A DNA stretch of 64,000 bases from Carya illinoinensis. Lineage: Eukaryota > Streptophyta > Magnoliopsida > Fagales > Juglandaceae. Below are positions 22,513 through 33,262 of the stretch, piece by piece. Both the position numbers and the translations under genes were made by a program. The notes beneath the pieces were generated by a model that made no database searches, was not told the DNA's origin, and saw only the letters and a list, made by a program, of their open reading frames with translations. Every line of letters begins with the position of its first letter. Position 1 is the first letter of the stretch. The DNA lies in assembly GCF_018687715.1 (NCBI RefSeq), contig NC_056765.1, positions 2,418,001-2,482,000 of the forward strand. Direction: 5' to 3'.

Positions 22513-22953
22513 ATGAGAAGTTCGGCTTCTTCTGGTTCATCTTCATGGATTGCAAGAAGAGAAGAAGTTCCACTGGAGAGACCATTTTGCTATTGTGGCA
22601 TTCAAGCAAAATTACAGATTTCTGGGAAGTCAAACAGTTTTGGTAGAAGATTTTACAACTGTCCAAATTATAAAAATAATGCACAATGTTCATTTTTTGA
22701 ATGGATTGATCTTCAAAGTGACCAGAACAACTGCTGTAAGATAACATTGGAGTTAGCTGAGCAAAGGAATGAGAGGATACTTCATCAACGTCTCAGCATC
22801 GAACAATCCAAATTCCAAGTCATGGAGAAGAAGTACAAGAGAATATTGAAAGCGTTTATCTTATCATGGTCATTTTTTATCTTATTTTGTGTTGTAATTT
22901 TGATGTCTCCAAAAAACCACAATATGTATCTGCCAATGCTACCAGAACTGTGA
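22513..22953 (+). CDS. GRF-type zinc-finger protein with C-terminal membrane segment
   Basis: Intact 146-residue ORF. The GRF-type zinc finger covers about residues 25-65, with ligands Cys26 and Cys28 (CYCG), Cys50 and Cys59 (FYNCPNY, AQCSFFEW). A predicted coiled-coil stretch follows (about 76-112, Glu/Gln/Arg-rich). One hydrophobic membrane-spanning segment lies at about 114-131 (ILSWSFFILFCVVIL), then a short tail. GRF fingers bind single-stranded nucleic acid in characterised proteins such as TOP3A, NEIL3 and APE2. The role of the plant small GRF/transmembrane proteins is not known to me. It lies inside the Mutator-like element, divergent from the dead transposase. The start follows an A-rich AAAAATGAG context. 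It may be a passenger or an element-encoded accessory gene. Confidence 0.8.
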   Translation: MRSSASSGSSSWIARREEVPLERPFCYCGIQAKLQISGKSNSFGRRFYNCPNYKNNAQCSFFEWIDLQSDQNNCCKITLELAEQRNERILHQRLSIEQSKFQVMEKKYKRILKAFILSWSFFILFCVVILMSPKNHNMYLPMLPEL

Positions 22954-23610
22954 TTTTGGATGTAACTTTTGGATTTATTTTAAATGTAAAGGCTTATACA
23001 GCCTTGTTTGACCAGATTGGTATCAAGAGTTAGTGTATTTTTTGTATCTATAAGGAGAAGAAACCTGTACTGCTTTGCTATGATGCTAAATTTATGTAAT
23101 GATTTTGTATCCTCAAAACTTGCAATTTGCTTGTCATAGAAACAAAGTTACAACTAGAAATTGTTTTTAGCCGTGACTCACATACTGAACCTGTGCAAAA
23201 CACCTAAAATAATACTTGAAGAACAAAATCGGTTATAAATCAGAAACCTGTACTGATTTTGTATATCCCATGTGTAAAATGTTTGCTTGAGATGGCTTTA
23301 AAGACATTAATTCAACACGTAAAAATGGAAACATTGACAGCTTGCTTATAAACAAAAACAAGTAAATATTTGACTCGTCCCATTAACAATCAAATACTTT
23401 ATAAAGCTAAAGTCACAAAATCTTTAACATAGCAACCAAGTCCGAAAGTCTCCAAAAGTTAACAAAGGAACCATTGGCAGTATACATTAAAACTTGACAA
23501 TAAAGGAATTCTCCACAAACTAAGACTCGCATGATCTACTCACAGACTTCCATATAAAAACTTGCAATTACATTGGTTGTGACAGGTTGACAAATGTTGG
23601 CCGAAGATCC

Positions 23611-26340
23611 CTACATAAAAAACCAAAAAACACAAATTTTACTAACTTCTTCAATTAAATACCAATGAACCGAACTCACAAATAATTCAAAAGCTACATA
23701 CCTTACTGAAGGGCAATTGTTTTTAGCATGTCCTTCAGCCTTGTAAATGCTACAGCGTCTTTTCTTTGTTGTTTGCATTTCTTTTGGATTCTTGGATCTC
23801 AAAGACTTTGGTCGACCTTTTGTTGGCACCCGTGGAGGGTCCTGGACCATTTGTGAAAAGTTTGATACAACTTGACTTGTTAATACTTGATTAATACTGC
23901 AAGTCTCTCCTCTATTTGAATAATGTGTTCCCTCAGTATCTACGTGATCTTCCATTGCAAGTAATTCTTTATGAATCTTCTCTAATGCACGGGTGAGGAA
24001 ACTGTGTTTTTATTCTGACTGCGACCCAAGTTCAACAATGTCATAAAGTTGTATCATGGACTTGCTTTTTCTCATCGTAGGATCATCTAATCCTAGCTGA
24101 AAGGGCCCTGTAGGACTTGGTATGTCATGGATAGGCCGACTCTTAGCATTAATAGTCTATCTTTCCATTACATAATGCTGTGGCAATCTATCTAACTTAC
24201 ATTTCTTGTCAAAAACACACAAGATATGCTTGCAGAGAATCCCCATAAACTCCCACTTATGGCACGTACATGTCGCAACACCTTCACCACTCTTCAACGT
24301 GACATGGTAAACAGGTGTTTCTTTACCATAGGGTGTCACCCCATAAGTATTGCTTTCACCCTCTGTGGACAATTTTCTTGATATGTACCGTAGACTATCA
24401 AACAACTCATCCTGGAAGATCATAAAAGACTTTCTTATATAAATCAGTGCTGCCTCCTCTTCAATTTTAAGAGGTGTCTTCAATATCGCACGAGTAGACT
24501 TCGTCCACACATCTTTCTCTTTCTCTTTAAAATAACGTGCATCTATAGCCGCCTCATACTGATAAACAAAGTCACTCACCATAGTACTGGATCGAACATA
24601 GTCTTTGAAAAATTTATTCATACTTTCACTCCGTTGAGTTGTTGACATCCCGGCATAGAATGTTGAACGCAAGTAAGCCGGAACCCACTTTTCTCGTCAA
24701 ATGTAAAGATTTTGTAGCCAATTATTTTCTTCTAAATCATACTTCATCAATATCAATGCCCATTGCTCTTCGAACTCAGCAGTTGTAATAGTCTCATGGA
24801 TGCAATGACGAAAATCTCTTTAAAAGTCAGGAAACTTGTTATATACATGGGCCAAGTGTTCAGGAAACTTTTGGAGAATGTGCCACAAGCACAACCTATG
24901 AGTTGTATTCGGTAGTACCTCTACAATGGCTTTCGTCATCGCCTTATCATCATCAGTAATTATCGTTGAAGGGGCATGCCCAAGCATTGCCTCTTGCCAG
25001 GTTTTCAATAACCATGTATATGACTCTGCCGTCTCATTAACTAACAAAGCACAACCAAACATGATTGTCTGATGATGATGGTTAACTCCTGAAAACGACA
25101 CAAATGACATTTTATAAATGTTGGTCAGGTATGTGGCATCAAATGTGACAACGTCTCCAAAATACTGGTATGCCTATCTTGATCTAGTATCAGCCCAAAA
25201 GTAACTTCCCATACACCCATCTTTATCAACTTGCATGGAATACACAAATCCAGATTCTTTAAATTGGCGATCACGAAAGTAGGAATATAGTCGTTGTGTA
25301 TCACCCTCTTCAAAAACTTTTCTCCTTTTGGTGCCCAAGAAATTTTCTACATCCTTGCCAATACAGCCAACATCATCCTTGCCAATACAGCCAATATTGA
25401 AGTCACCACCTGATTCTTTACTCAACACCGACATAATCTTCCTTGTCGGTACCCCGGACTCATTCAAAGTCATTATAAGTTTTTTTTGGACTTTAGTGAT
25501 TCCCCTATGTCCACGTAAGAAACTAGTACTTCTCGGTGTGAGTAAAACATGGAATACACAAATCCAGATTCTTTAAATTGGCGATCACGAAAGTAGGAAT
25601 ATAGTCGTTGTGTATCACCCTCTTCAAAAACTTTTCTCCTTTTGGTGCCCAAGAAATTTTCTACATCCTTGCCAATACAGCCAACATCATCCTTGCCAAT
25701 ACAGCCAATATTGAAGTCACCACCTGATTCTTTACTCAACACCGACATAATCTTCCTTGTCGGTACCCCGGACTCATTCAAAGTCATTATAAGTTTTTTT
25801 TTGAACTTTAGTGATTCCCCTATGTCCACGTAAGAAACTAGTACTTCTCGGTGTGAGTAAAACATGGTTATGTCCAACCACAAACTTGTTGACTATCTAG
25901 TGTTCACCATCTTTTTTTATACCCATCAAAGCTTTACATCCAATCTTTGTCTCGTTAGGTTCAGGCATTATTTGTTCTTTTTCTTTCCGATTTATCCTCC
26001 GAAATCCTTCCCTTGTGCATACATAGTCTACTGTAAGTAGTTTTTTATCATCTTTCGACAATCGAGTATGATTAGTCCGAATAGCAAATCCTTTACGCCT
26101 TGCATATGCCTTATAATATGCTTGGGCGTCTTCCACATCGTCAAATAACATACCAATGTATGGCTCCAAAGGACAACTAGTCGAAGAGGGCATCACATTG
26201 ACCCCATCTTCGACATTGACCCCATCTTCAACATTGACCCCATCTTCAACATTCACATCACATTGAATGTCTACACTTTCAGTCTCAAGTTCATCACTAT
26301 TAAGATTATAAAGTGGTTCCTTCAATACAAAACCACACAA
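23611..26340 (-). pseudogene. FAR1/FRS-like Mutator transposase pseudogene
   Basis: Order along the minus strand: acidic N-terminus with three VEDGVN repeats; FAR1 DNA-binding domain (about 26190-25900: GMLFDDVEDAQAYYKAYARR, DYVCTREGF); linker; MULE transposase core (about 25200-24820: FGDVVTFDATY, GVNHHHQTIMFGCAL, TIITDDDKAM, HRLCLWHILQKF); SWIM zinc finger (CTCHKWEFMGILCKHILCVF, about 24280-24215); and a C-terminal zinc-knuckle-like motif in which one Cys is replaced by Tyr (CSIYKAEGHAKNNC). Disruptions include stops at 25897, about 25174, 24820, about 24700 and 24157, plus a 314-bp tandem duplication with a frameshift. Several stops fit TGG-to-TAG or CGA-to-TGA changes. FHY3/FAR1 transcription factors derive from such transposases, but the element context and damage argue for a dead transposase. 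Confidence 0.88.
25234..25862 (-). repeat. 314/315-bp tandem duplication inside the transposase pseudogene
   Basis: Units 25234-25547 and 25548-25862 are nearly identical, both starting CATGGAATACAC. The differences I see are one base and the length of a T run (8 versus 9). On the coding strand the 8-A version keeps the reading frame and the 9-A version breaks it. Each unit also holds a 24-bp internal direct repeat (CCTTGCCAATACAGCCAA). Confidence 0.92.
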
Positions 26341-27487
26341 TCAATTAGAACTCATTATAATATAACCATTATTGAAAGCGTTTATACACCTAACTAGTTG
26401 TTGAAAAAGTATAAAAAAAAATAAACAAAATAATATATACACCTAACTAGTTTTCTTTTTTTAAACAACACACGTTCTATATTGTTTCTTTCCAACAATC
26501 ATAATTTTTAATCCTCTTCTTTTTGTAATGCCATATTCTAAAAAAATCATCTCTTCTTCATTTTCTTTTTTTTGGAAATCATTTCTTCACAGTAGTTATA
26601 TTTTCAAAATGAATATTTCTAATTATTGGTCATGCCTTATACTAAAACTTTGAATTACTAGTCATTTTGTAAAATAAATTGAGATGAATACTCTCTTGTT
26701 GGCTAATTCTTGATCCTTCCCTATAAGCAAATCAGAAAGTAAACATGTTTGATGAAAAATTATGTTTACAATCATAATATATTTTACAAAAGTCCAACAT
26801 CACATAAGCCCTTTGGCCATCTCTTTCAGTCATCTTGTCAAACACCTTTGGCCACTGCAAACCCTCAACAACAAATCAGTAATATGTAATGCTCTGTTTC
26901 TTCCAAGCACACATTATAAATTTAATACATCACAGAAAATTACATTTCATAAAAATAGCAAATCGAAAGCAATGCAGATTTTATTCCGTGTAAACTGCTA
27001 CCGGTACTAAACTTTGCCCATTTAAAAATTGCAGTGAACAACAACCGTGGATTGGGATGGAGAAACACCTGAGAAACACCAAGCCCAATGGAGTCAGCCA
27101 TGAACGGATTGGTCAGGAATTGTGGTGGGCAACAAACCAGTGGAAGATGAGAACGGAGCTTGCGTGGGTGACTCACACGTCAGGTACAATCATACAGAAA
27201 TCGGCCTGGACCAAATCGGCCAAGGAGGACGACAGGAGGATGACGGACGGATTCTCGATGGATGTGTGGTGGTGAACTGGTGGTGGAGATCGTTTGGGAT
27301 TGGCTGAGGGTCGACGTCGTCTGGAGAAGCACGGGTTCGAATAGAAGAGCTCAATTTGCCGTTATTATCCCGTGTGCATGAGTGTAGCGTGAGTTTAGTG
27401 TGCTAGCTGAGGTGGCAGCTGCTGAGTGGAGGGCTGTTATTCATTAAAAATCGATTCGACTGCTTAGCAGCGGAACTGTTTAGATAT

Positions 27488-29016
27488 TAGGCAGAGGACT
27501 TCAAAATATATATATATATATATATTAAGCAAAGTAGTGGAGTATACAAGCGTCGTGAAGTTATTTTAAAAAAGAGAGATTTATTTTTAAAAAATTAATT
27601 TATTTTTAATAAATAATAATTATAGTCATGAGTGTATAAGCGCCGTATAATTATTTTAAAAAAAATAAATATGAGATTTACATAAAAAAATTAATTTTAA
27701 AATAAATTTTATTTTTTTAAAATAATTATATAATATTTGTGTACACTGTAATTGTAAATAGTATTATTCGAATTAGATTCAATTTGTTTTATTTGACATG
27801 ATTCACTTTGTTTTATTTGTCAACATGTCACGCTGTACGGACGACACTCACCCTTTTATGACTTTTTGTGGCAGACTTACGAGCAATATTCGATGTAGTT
27901 TTATAATCTTTTGCATTATCTTAAAAAAAAAAAAGGATATTTTTATATAATTATATAATTTTTAAATTTTTTAAATGAACGTGCGGGTATAAGTTTATAA
28001 ATATCATTTCTCTAATTAGATTTTGCACCTATCCATCCGTATGTAATAAGATATATCTGCCCGTTTATCACGCAGGTCAAATACTTATCTAGAGCAGTAT
28101 TATTTGAAAACTTTTATATTATATACCATCCAGATTTAATTTATATGATTTAAATTTTAAAATGTATTTTAAATTAAATCATATCAAATAAATATAGTGT
28201 AATGCAAAGACTTCCGATTAGAATTATGGACTCACCTAAGCAAGAAGGGGACAATACAATATGATTTGTTAATGATTATGATTATATGTTAATGATCATA
28301 CTTTTCTACAAGCATTCTGTTTTGCATTTTTGCAGGTAATCGAGAGCTACAACCTCTTAATACATTTAGAGAAATGATTTATACAAATTTCACGCAAGAT
28401 TTTATAAAAAAAAATAGATAAGACCATAAAAAAGTATAAAAAAAATTCTTCTTTATTAATGAAATCCAATTTTTATACGAAATTTATCTATTTAAAATTT
28501 ATATATAACATTACTTGTATCTTTGTTATGCCTTTTTGCATCCATGAAATACTTGGACTGGTTTTTCTTCAAGTAACAGTTTAATTTTTATTTTTATTTT
28601 TTAAAACAAGTTTGATTTCATTATATCAAAAAGATAATACATGATAAGAAGGTAGGGTTCCTTAATAAACACTCCAAAGTAATAAATAACAATGCATAGT
28701 TATGAAAAAAAAAATTATTTAGAAACAATTTCTTGATTCCTACCTAAATCTTAAAAAAAAAAATACCCTCTTATAGAAAGACAGAATTAAGATATTTGCA
28801 TGAAAGCGAACAAAGAACCATTGCTTGAGGCGGTGTAACCTCCGCTGCAAAAAAGTAACAGTTTAATTTGTTGGCAATCAGTCTTACTTTCATTAGCCAA
28901 TAATTTAGAAGCCGTCCATGAATATTATAATAATAATAATAATAATAGTATAAGCGGCTGCCCAAAAGGTCAGTTTTTTATGTAGAAATTGTTGTGATTT
29001 TGTTTTAGCATGTATG
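27488..29016. other. AT-rich spacer, no gene seen
   Basis: Contains a (TA)n run near 27508-27526. Between about 27530 and 27780 there is a repeat related to the one at 14095-14350. There are also A/T tracts and an imperfect AAT triplet run near 28921-28950. No coding signal was found. Confidence 0.5.
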
Positions 29017-30300
29017 GTTAATGTGATGACCCGTTTTTGAGTGTATTTTCGTTGAAATATTTGTTTGTATTTTAATTATATATTAGCTATTTATTTTAAT
29101 TTATTTGCGTTTTAAAAATTGGGTTTTAATTTAATTTATTTTATTTGAGGTTGTGTTTTATTTCTTTAAGTTGTTTTGTGGTTTTAATCTTCTTGGCGGT
29201 TTGTTTCGTTTTCCCGGAGTGAGGATTGGACCTCATCTCTTTTCACATCTTTTTCCTTTTTTTTCTCTTTTTCCTTTTTCTTTTCCCTTCTTTTCCTTTT
29301 TTCCTTCTTTTTCTTTTTTTCTTTTTCTTTCTCTCCTCTCCCGCTCGACCGAACCCCCCCCGTGCTCTCTCTCTCTCCTCCCTCTCCCCCGCGTCGTCTC
29401 TCTCTCTCCTCCAGCCCAGCGCCGTCCGGCCACCAACCGGACCCCCACCGGTCCCATTTTCTTCCCCTCCCTCCGGTGCGCCTCCCCACCGAAAACTACC
29501 CCCAACCGGCCGGCCATTTGGCCGGAAAAAGCCCAACAAGCCTCCACAGATTTCACTCCGATCCACCGCCGTCGCTCCACCTCCGGCCACCAATTCTTCA
29601 CCACTTCATCACCGGTCCCTTGCCGTCCTAACCCACCCGTTTCCGGCCTCCAACGACCACCGGAGCAGCTCCCACGAGCTTGTTTTCCGATTTGCTCTTT
29701 TTGGCCATTTCCGGCCATTCCGCCGCCACCCACGGCCGTCCGTCACTTCCTTTAGCTTCACAACCATCCCTTGACCATTCCCCATCAATCTCGTGTCCTA
29801 GTTTGTCCCCGTTCAAAAGTGGGTTTTTCAGACCCACGGCCACAGTGAATTTTCACTGTGACGTTGCTGTTTTTCCGCCGCTTGCAACGCCGCTTGTTTT
29901 CTAAAATTGCCGTATAGCGCTGTAAGTATTTTCCAAACCCTATTTTCAGATTTTAATATATATTGCTCATTCAATTATTTACTGTTGTTGGTTGTTGATT
30001 CCGGACTGAGTCCGAGGAGTTTCGGGGGTCGGATGGATGGAGGACGGAATTGTCTGTTTAATTGATGTATGTTGGTTGGTTAATTTATTATGCATTGATA
30101 TGGCATTTCATGGTGCATGCATGTGTGTTTTTGTTCATGTGTGAAAAGCCTGTGTATTGGCGTGAGTGGTTTTACGGGTGCGTGTGTATCACGAGCCCAA
30201 GCCGGGATGAGTTATTATCTCGGTGGAGCTCCTCTGGTCACTCGGGAGCGGAATAAACTGAGTGATGTCCCCTGAGTTGTCGAGAGAGATGACAGGAGCG

Positions 30301-30440
30301 GGGCTAGGGGATGCTTGGCTACGAACGCGCCGGGCGCGGAACCGGGCATCGCCCTACTCACCGACTCCGTGGCCCTTCGCTGGCGAGGGCTAGAAGATGC
30401 TTGGCTACGCACGCGCGGGAGGCGCGGAACTGGGCATCGC
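30301..30440. repeat. Imperfect 86-bp direct duplication inside the solo LTR
   Basis: GGGCTA..GATGCTTGGCTACG, ACGCGC, GGCGCGGAAC and GGGCATCGC recur in the same order in 30301-30353 and 30387-30440. The copies differ by a few substitutions and a short indel. Confidence 0.75.
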
Positions 30441-30558
30441 TCGTTAGGTGTCACATGCGTGGTGGTACTCTACGGTGTGACACCGGAGCCAGGGTGTGCG
30501 GGTGACCCCTAGGGGAGGTCATGGTGCATATGGTTAAAATTGGATAAAGGTTTGTGAG

Positions 30559-30722
30559 GCCAAATGGGACTTTTGGCGTGGGCCAGATGGACTTCTGGCG
30601 TGATATTGGGCCGGATGGACTTCCGGCGAGATATTGGGCCAAATGGACTTTTGGCGGCCAAATGTGACTTTTGGCGTGTTTTTTTGAAAGGATATGCTTT
30701 TGGGCCAAATGGGTTTTTTGGC
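30559..30722. repeat. Array of six short hairpins with compensatory changes
   Basis: Six copies of the palindromic core GCCAAATGGACTTTTGGC or variants lie at 30559-30577, 30582-30599, 30610-30627, 30638-30655, 30657-30675 and 30704-30722. Each can pair its first six bases with its last six. In copy 2 the arms read GCCAGA and TCTGGC. In copy 3 they read GCCGGA and TCCGGC. Changes on one arm are matched on the other. Confidence 0.85.
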
Positions 30723-31188
30723 GTGTGTGGAAAACTTGGGTTTTTGTGGGCTTTGTGCATTGGGCATGTTTCATGCATTTTGTATGAGTTTTATGTGTTT
30801 TTATCTGGTAGTGTTTGAGTTTTACTTACCTGCGGTACCATTCGTGGTTCCGTAGCTTTTGGTGCAGAGTTAGAGGACGAAGAGGAGGAGGCTGAGCCCG
30901 AGGATGCGGCTCCGCCGGGTTGCTGATGCTATCTTTATATTTGTTTAAAACTGTATTCGTGTTTTGTAATATTTATCTATGTACGTTTTAAACAGCTTGT
31001 ATTACGTTAAGAAAAAATTCTGGTACTTAGTTATGGCTTTCTTTATCCGCTGCGTGTTTCTCTGTACACATCTGTTGCCTTGCACACACTCGGCACCCGA
31101 CGATGGGATGGTGACCCGGGTTGTCACCATTCGGACGTCTCAATTTCCCCGTGTTCGGGCGTGGGGATTTTGGGGGCGTCACAGTTAA

Positions 31189-31859
31189 ACTTGATTTGAT
31201 TATTTCAGTTCAATGAAAATAGAAAAAGAAAGTATCGAAATCAAACCAATTTAACCGATGTTCGTCAACATATCAAGCTCAGAACTCATGCTTAGTGAAG
31301 TGGTTGGTCTGACTCGTACCATTATTTGATTTTAATGCAACTAACCTCTTCAACTTCTTGGCAAGTCATTTAGGGCAACTCTCTTGTTGAAACATTAAGA
31401 AAGATGGTTCTAATTTATCTATCGTGGTATATGTGGAAGAATATGAGAATTGAGAGAGATCAATAGATAAATTTTGAAGTTTATTTTTCAATATTTTACT
31501 TTATTCGTCGATTGTAATTGATTTCAATGGCATGACTTTTCATTTTTTCCTTATATCATTAAACTAGTATGCATAAATGATGCTCTTGTATACGTCTCAT
31601 GCACTCGAGCCTTTGTTTATTTTATGATTAATAAAATTTAATTTATTAATAACAAAACTTATTTGACTGAATTGGGATTTTAAAGAAATAAATATATCAT
31701 GTGAATTCTATGTCATTGGACACTTATACAACGAGAAAATAAGAATGACTAGGAAAAAAAGAATGCCACTTGAGTGTTGTTGCTTTGATTGAGTTTGAGT
31801 CTCCTCTTTGTTTTCACAAGAAAACAGAGGTGGTGAAGAAGATTCTTGAACTTTCGAAA
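31189..31859. other. Spacer, no gene seen
   Basis: AT-rich sequence between the solo LTR and the first recognisable LINE sequence. It may contain the LINE 5' UTR near its right end, but no boundary or target duplication was found. Confidence 0.4.
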
Positions 31860-31901
31860 AGGACAAGCGGCTGAGACCTCGTTAAAGATGGGGAGAGGGG
31901 G

Positions 31902-32950
31902 ATGGAGATTTTGGAAGAATTATGTGGGAACCTATGTTTAATAGAGGAAGAAAAAGTGGGAATTGAGCTAGATGGTGAATCTGTGGATGTGGTAAAAGAA
32001 AAAGGAGATAGAAGTTTAATTGGGAGAGTGTGTATAGAGAGGGTGATTGGGAAAGAGGTGATAGACTCAACATGGGTAAGATCTGGAGAGTAAGCTACCC
32101 GACAACATTTCAGGAGGTGGGCAACAATACCTCATCATCACCTTTAGCATGCTAATAAGATGACAGTATTGGATGGATGCCCATGACTTTTTGACAACCA
32201 CTTATTCATCCTCCAAGTGTTTGATGACTTTTCCCAACCACATCAATGGAGGTTTGTTAGTGAATTCTTCTAGATTCAAATTCATAACTAACCGATGGCA
32301 TACATGATGCGGGATTATGAACTCAAATTGGCAAGTCACTGGGGAAGGCAATGGAGGTGGAGGTTCTAGATGATGGAGTGGGATGGGGGTAATTCTTAAG
32401 GGTGAAAATTGAAATCCAACTACAAAAAGTAATAGCAAGGGCATAGACTATCAAGATTAATGGGCATAGTGTTTAGGTAAACCTCAAGTATAAGAAGCTA
32501 CCACAAATGTGTTTTCAATGTGGTTGGATATTACATTGAGAGACGAGTTTGAAGCAAAGGCTAGCTGAATAGAGATGACAGAGGTGTTGAATTTCCAATT
32601 TGGGACATGGTTGAGTGTTAATGTAGCCACAAGGAGGAGATCTTATCAACCTGGGCCCAGGATGGTCAGAGAGGAGAGGGGAAGAAACTCTTAAGTAGTT
32701 ATGAGAATAAGGGGATGAAAAGCAGGCCTGTGGATGTGAGAGGAGGGAGTTGGACGGGTGTAGAAAGTAGTGTGGAGGAAAAAGAGAAGGGGAGATCCGA
32801 GAATGTTGAGGAAAATATGAAGGATAATTGCTCATTGGTGGAGATAGAGTTGCTTACGGAGGTAAAAAAGGGAGGAATAATGTATCCTAAAGAAACTGGA
32901 ACTTGGGAGAGATCAAAATCCATGAATGAACAATAGGTGGATTCAGGCCC
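31902..32950 (+). pseudogene. LINE A ORF1 pseudogene (DUF4283-type nucleic-acid-binding protein)
   Basis: The first frame begins MEILEELCGNLCLIEEEKVG and includes SLIGRVCIERVIGKEVI. After the first stop, conserved fragments follow in the same or neighbouring frames (LFDNHLFILQVFDDF, then YHKCVFNVVGYYIE where an intact gene has a CxxCG zinc knuckle). The cysteine pattern is broken and many stops are present, so it is not functional. Confidence 0.65.
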
Positions 32951-33262
32951 TGGTAACAATCAGGGGCCTTTCTATGGGCATATATGCAATAGGTAGATGA
33001 CTGGAGATGATGGAAGAGTGGAGGGGAAGACTGTGGAGCAAAATACCACAAAGATTGGCAAGTGAAAGCGCAGAGCAAGAAGAAAAGGTATGCTATCAAG
33101 TTCCTTTATTCATTTGAGCCTAAGAAAAAAAGGTGGTAGGGATAAAGTGCAAAAGAAGACAGTTTTAAGGGACAAAAGAAACTGAAACTGGTGGAGGGAA
33201 ATGAGGCTGATTTGTCAACAAAAAAAGAGTGGTGGATACTACTAGACAGTCCCGCCAAGGCA

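Larger units (their letters stand above)
21180..27478. mobile_element. Mutator-like element (FAR1 type) with 9-bp TSD, two divergent genes
   Basis: A perfect 9-bp direct repeat TTTAGATAT (21171-21179 and 27479-27487) flanks the block. Nine bases is the usual Mutator TSD length. The terminal regions share an inverted AATAACAGCC(T/C)TCCA at nearly the same distance from each end (21211-21225 and the complement near 27427-27441). The outermost bases of the inverted repeats are poorly conserved. Inside are a minus-strand FAR1/MULE transposase pseudogene (26340-23611) and an intact + strand GRF zinc-finger ORF (22513-22953). The left subterminal region has repeated GGTTCGAAT motifs, and one also lies near the right end (27334). 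Length is 6.3 kb. Confidence 0.75.
29022..31183. mobile_element. Solo LTR, 2.16 kb, probably Ty3/gypsy
   Basis: The element begins TGTGATGACCCG and ends GGGCGTCACA, giving TGTGA/TCACA inverted ends. It is flanked by a perfect 5-bp duplication GTTAA (29017-29021 and 31184-31188). It contains no internal gag or pol. Its left third is a polypyrimidine block followed by a GC-rich stretch (29250-29900) that produces long but unconvincing open frames. The middle has an 86-bp duplication and a hairpin array (30559-30722). The gypsy assignment rests on LTR size and end sequence only. Confidence 0.85.

Noticed and set aside
27057..27307. Overlapping short frames near the right end of the Mutator-like element
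   Set aside because: No motif support. This is the subterminal or leader region of the element.
29153..29774. Long Ser/Pro-rich and Arg/Glu-rich frames on both strands
   Set aside because: They lie inside a solo LTR, arise from polypyrimidine and GC-rich composition, and stay open in several frames at once.
30301..30722. CRISPR-like array, because of regularly repeated palindromic units
   Set aside because: Units are irregularly spaced, spacers are short and partly shared, and the context is a plant LTR. A structured repeat is the better reading.
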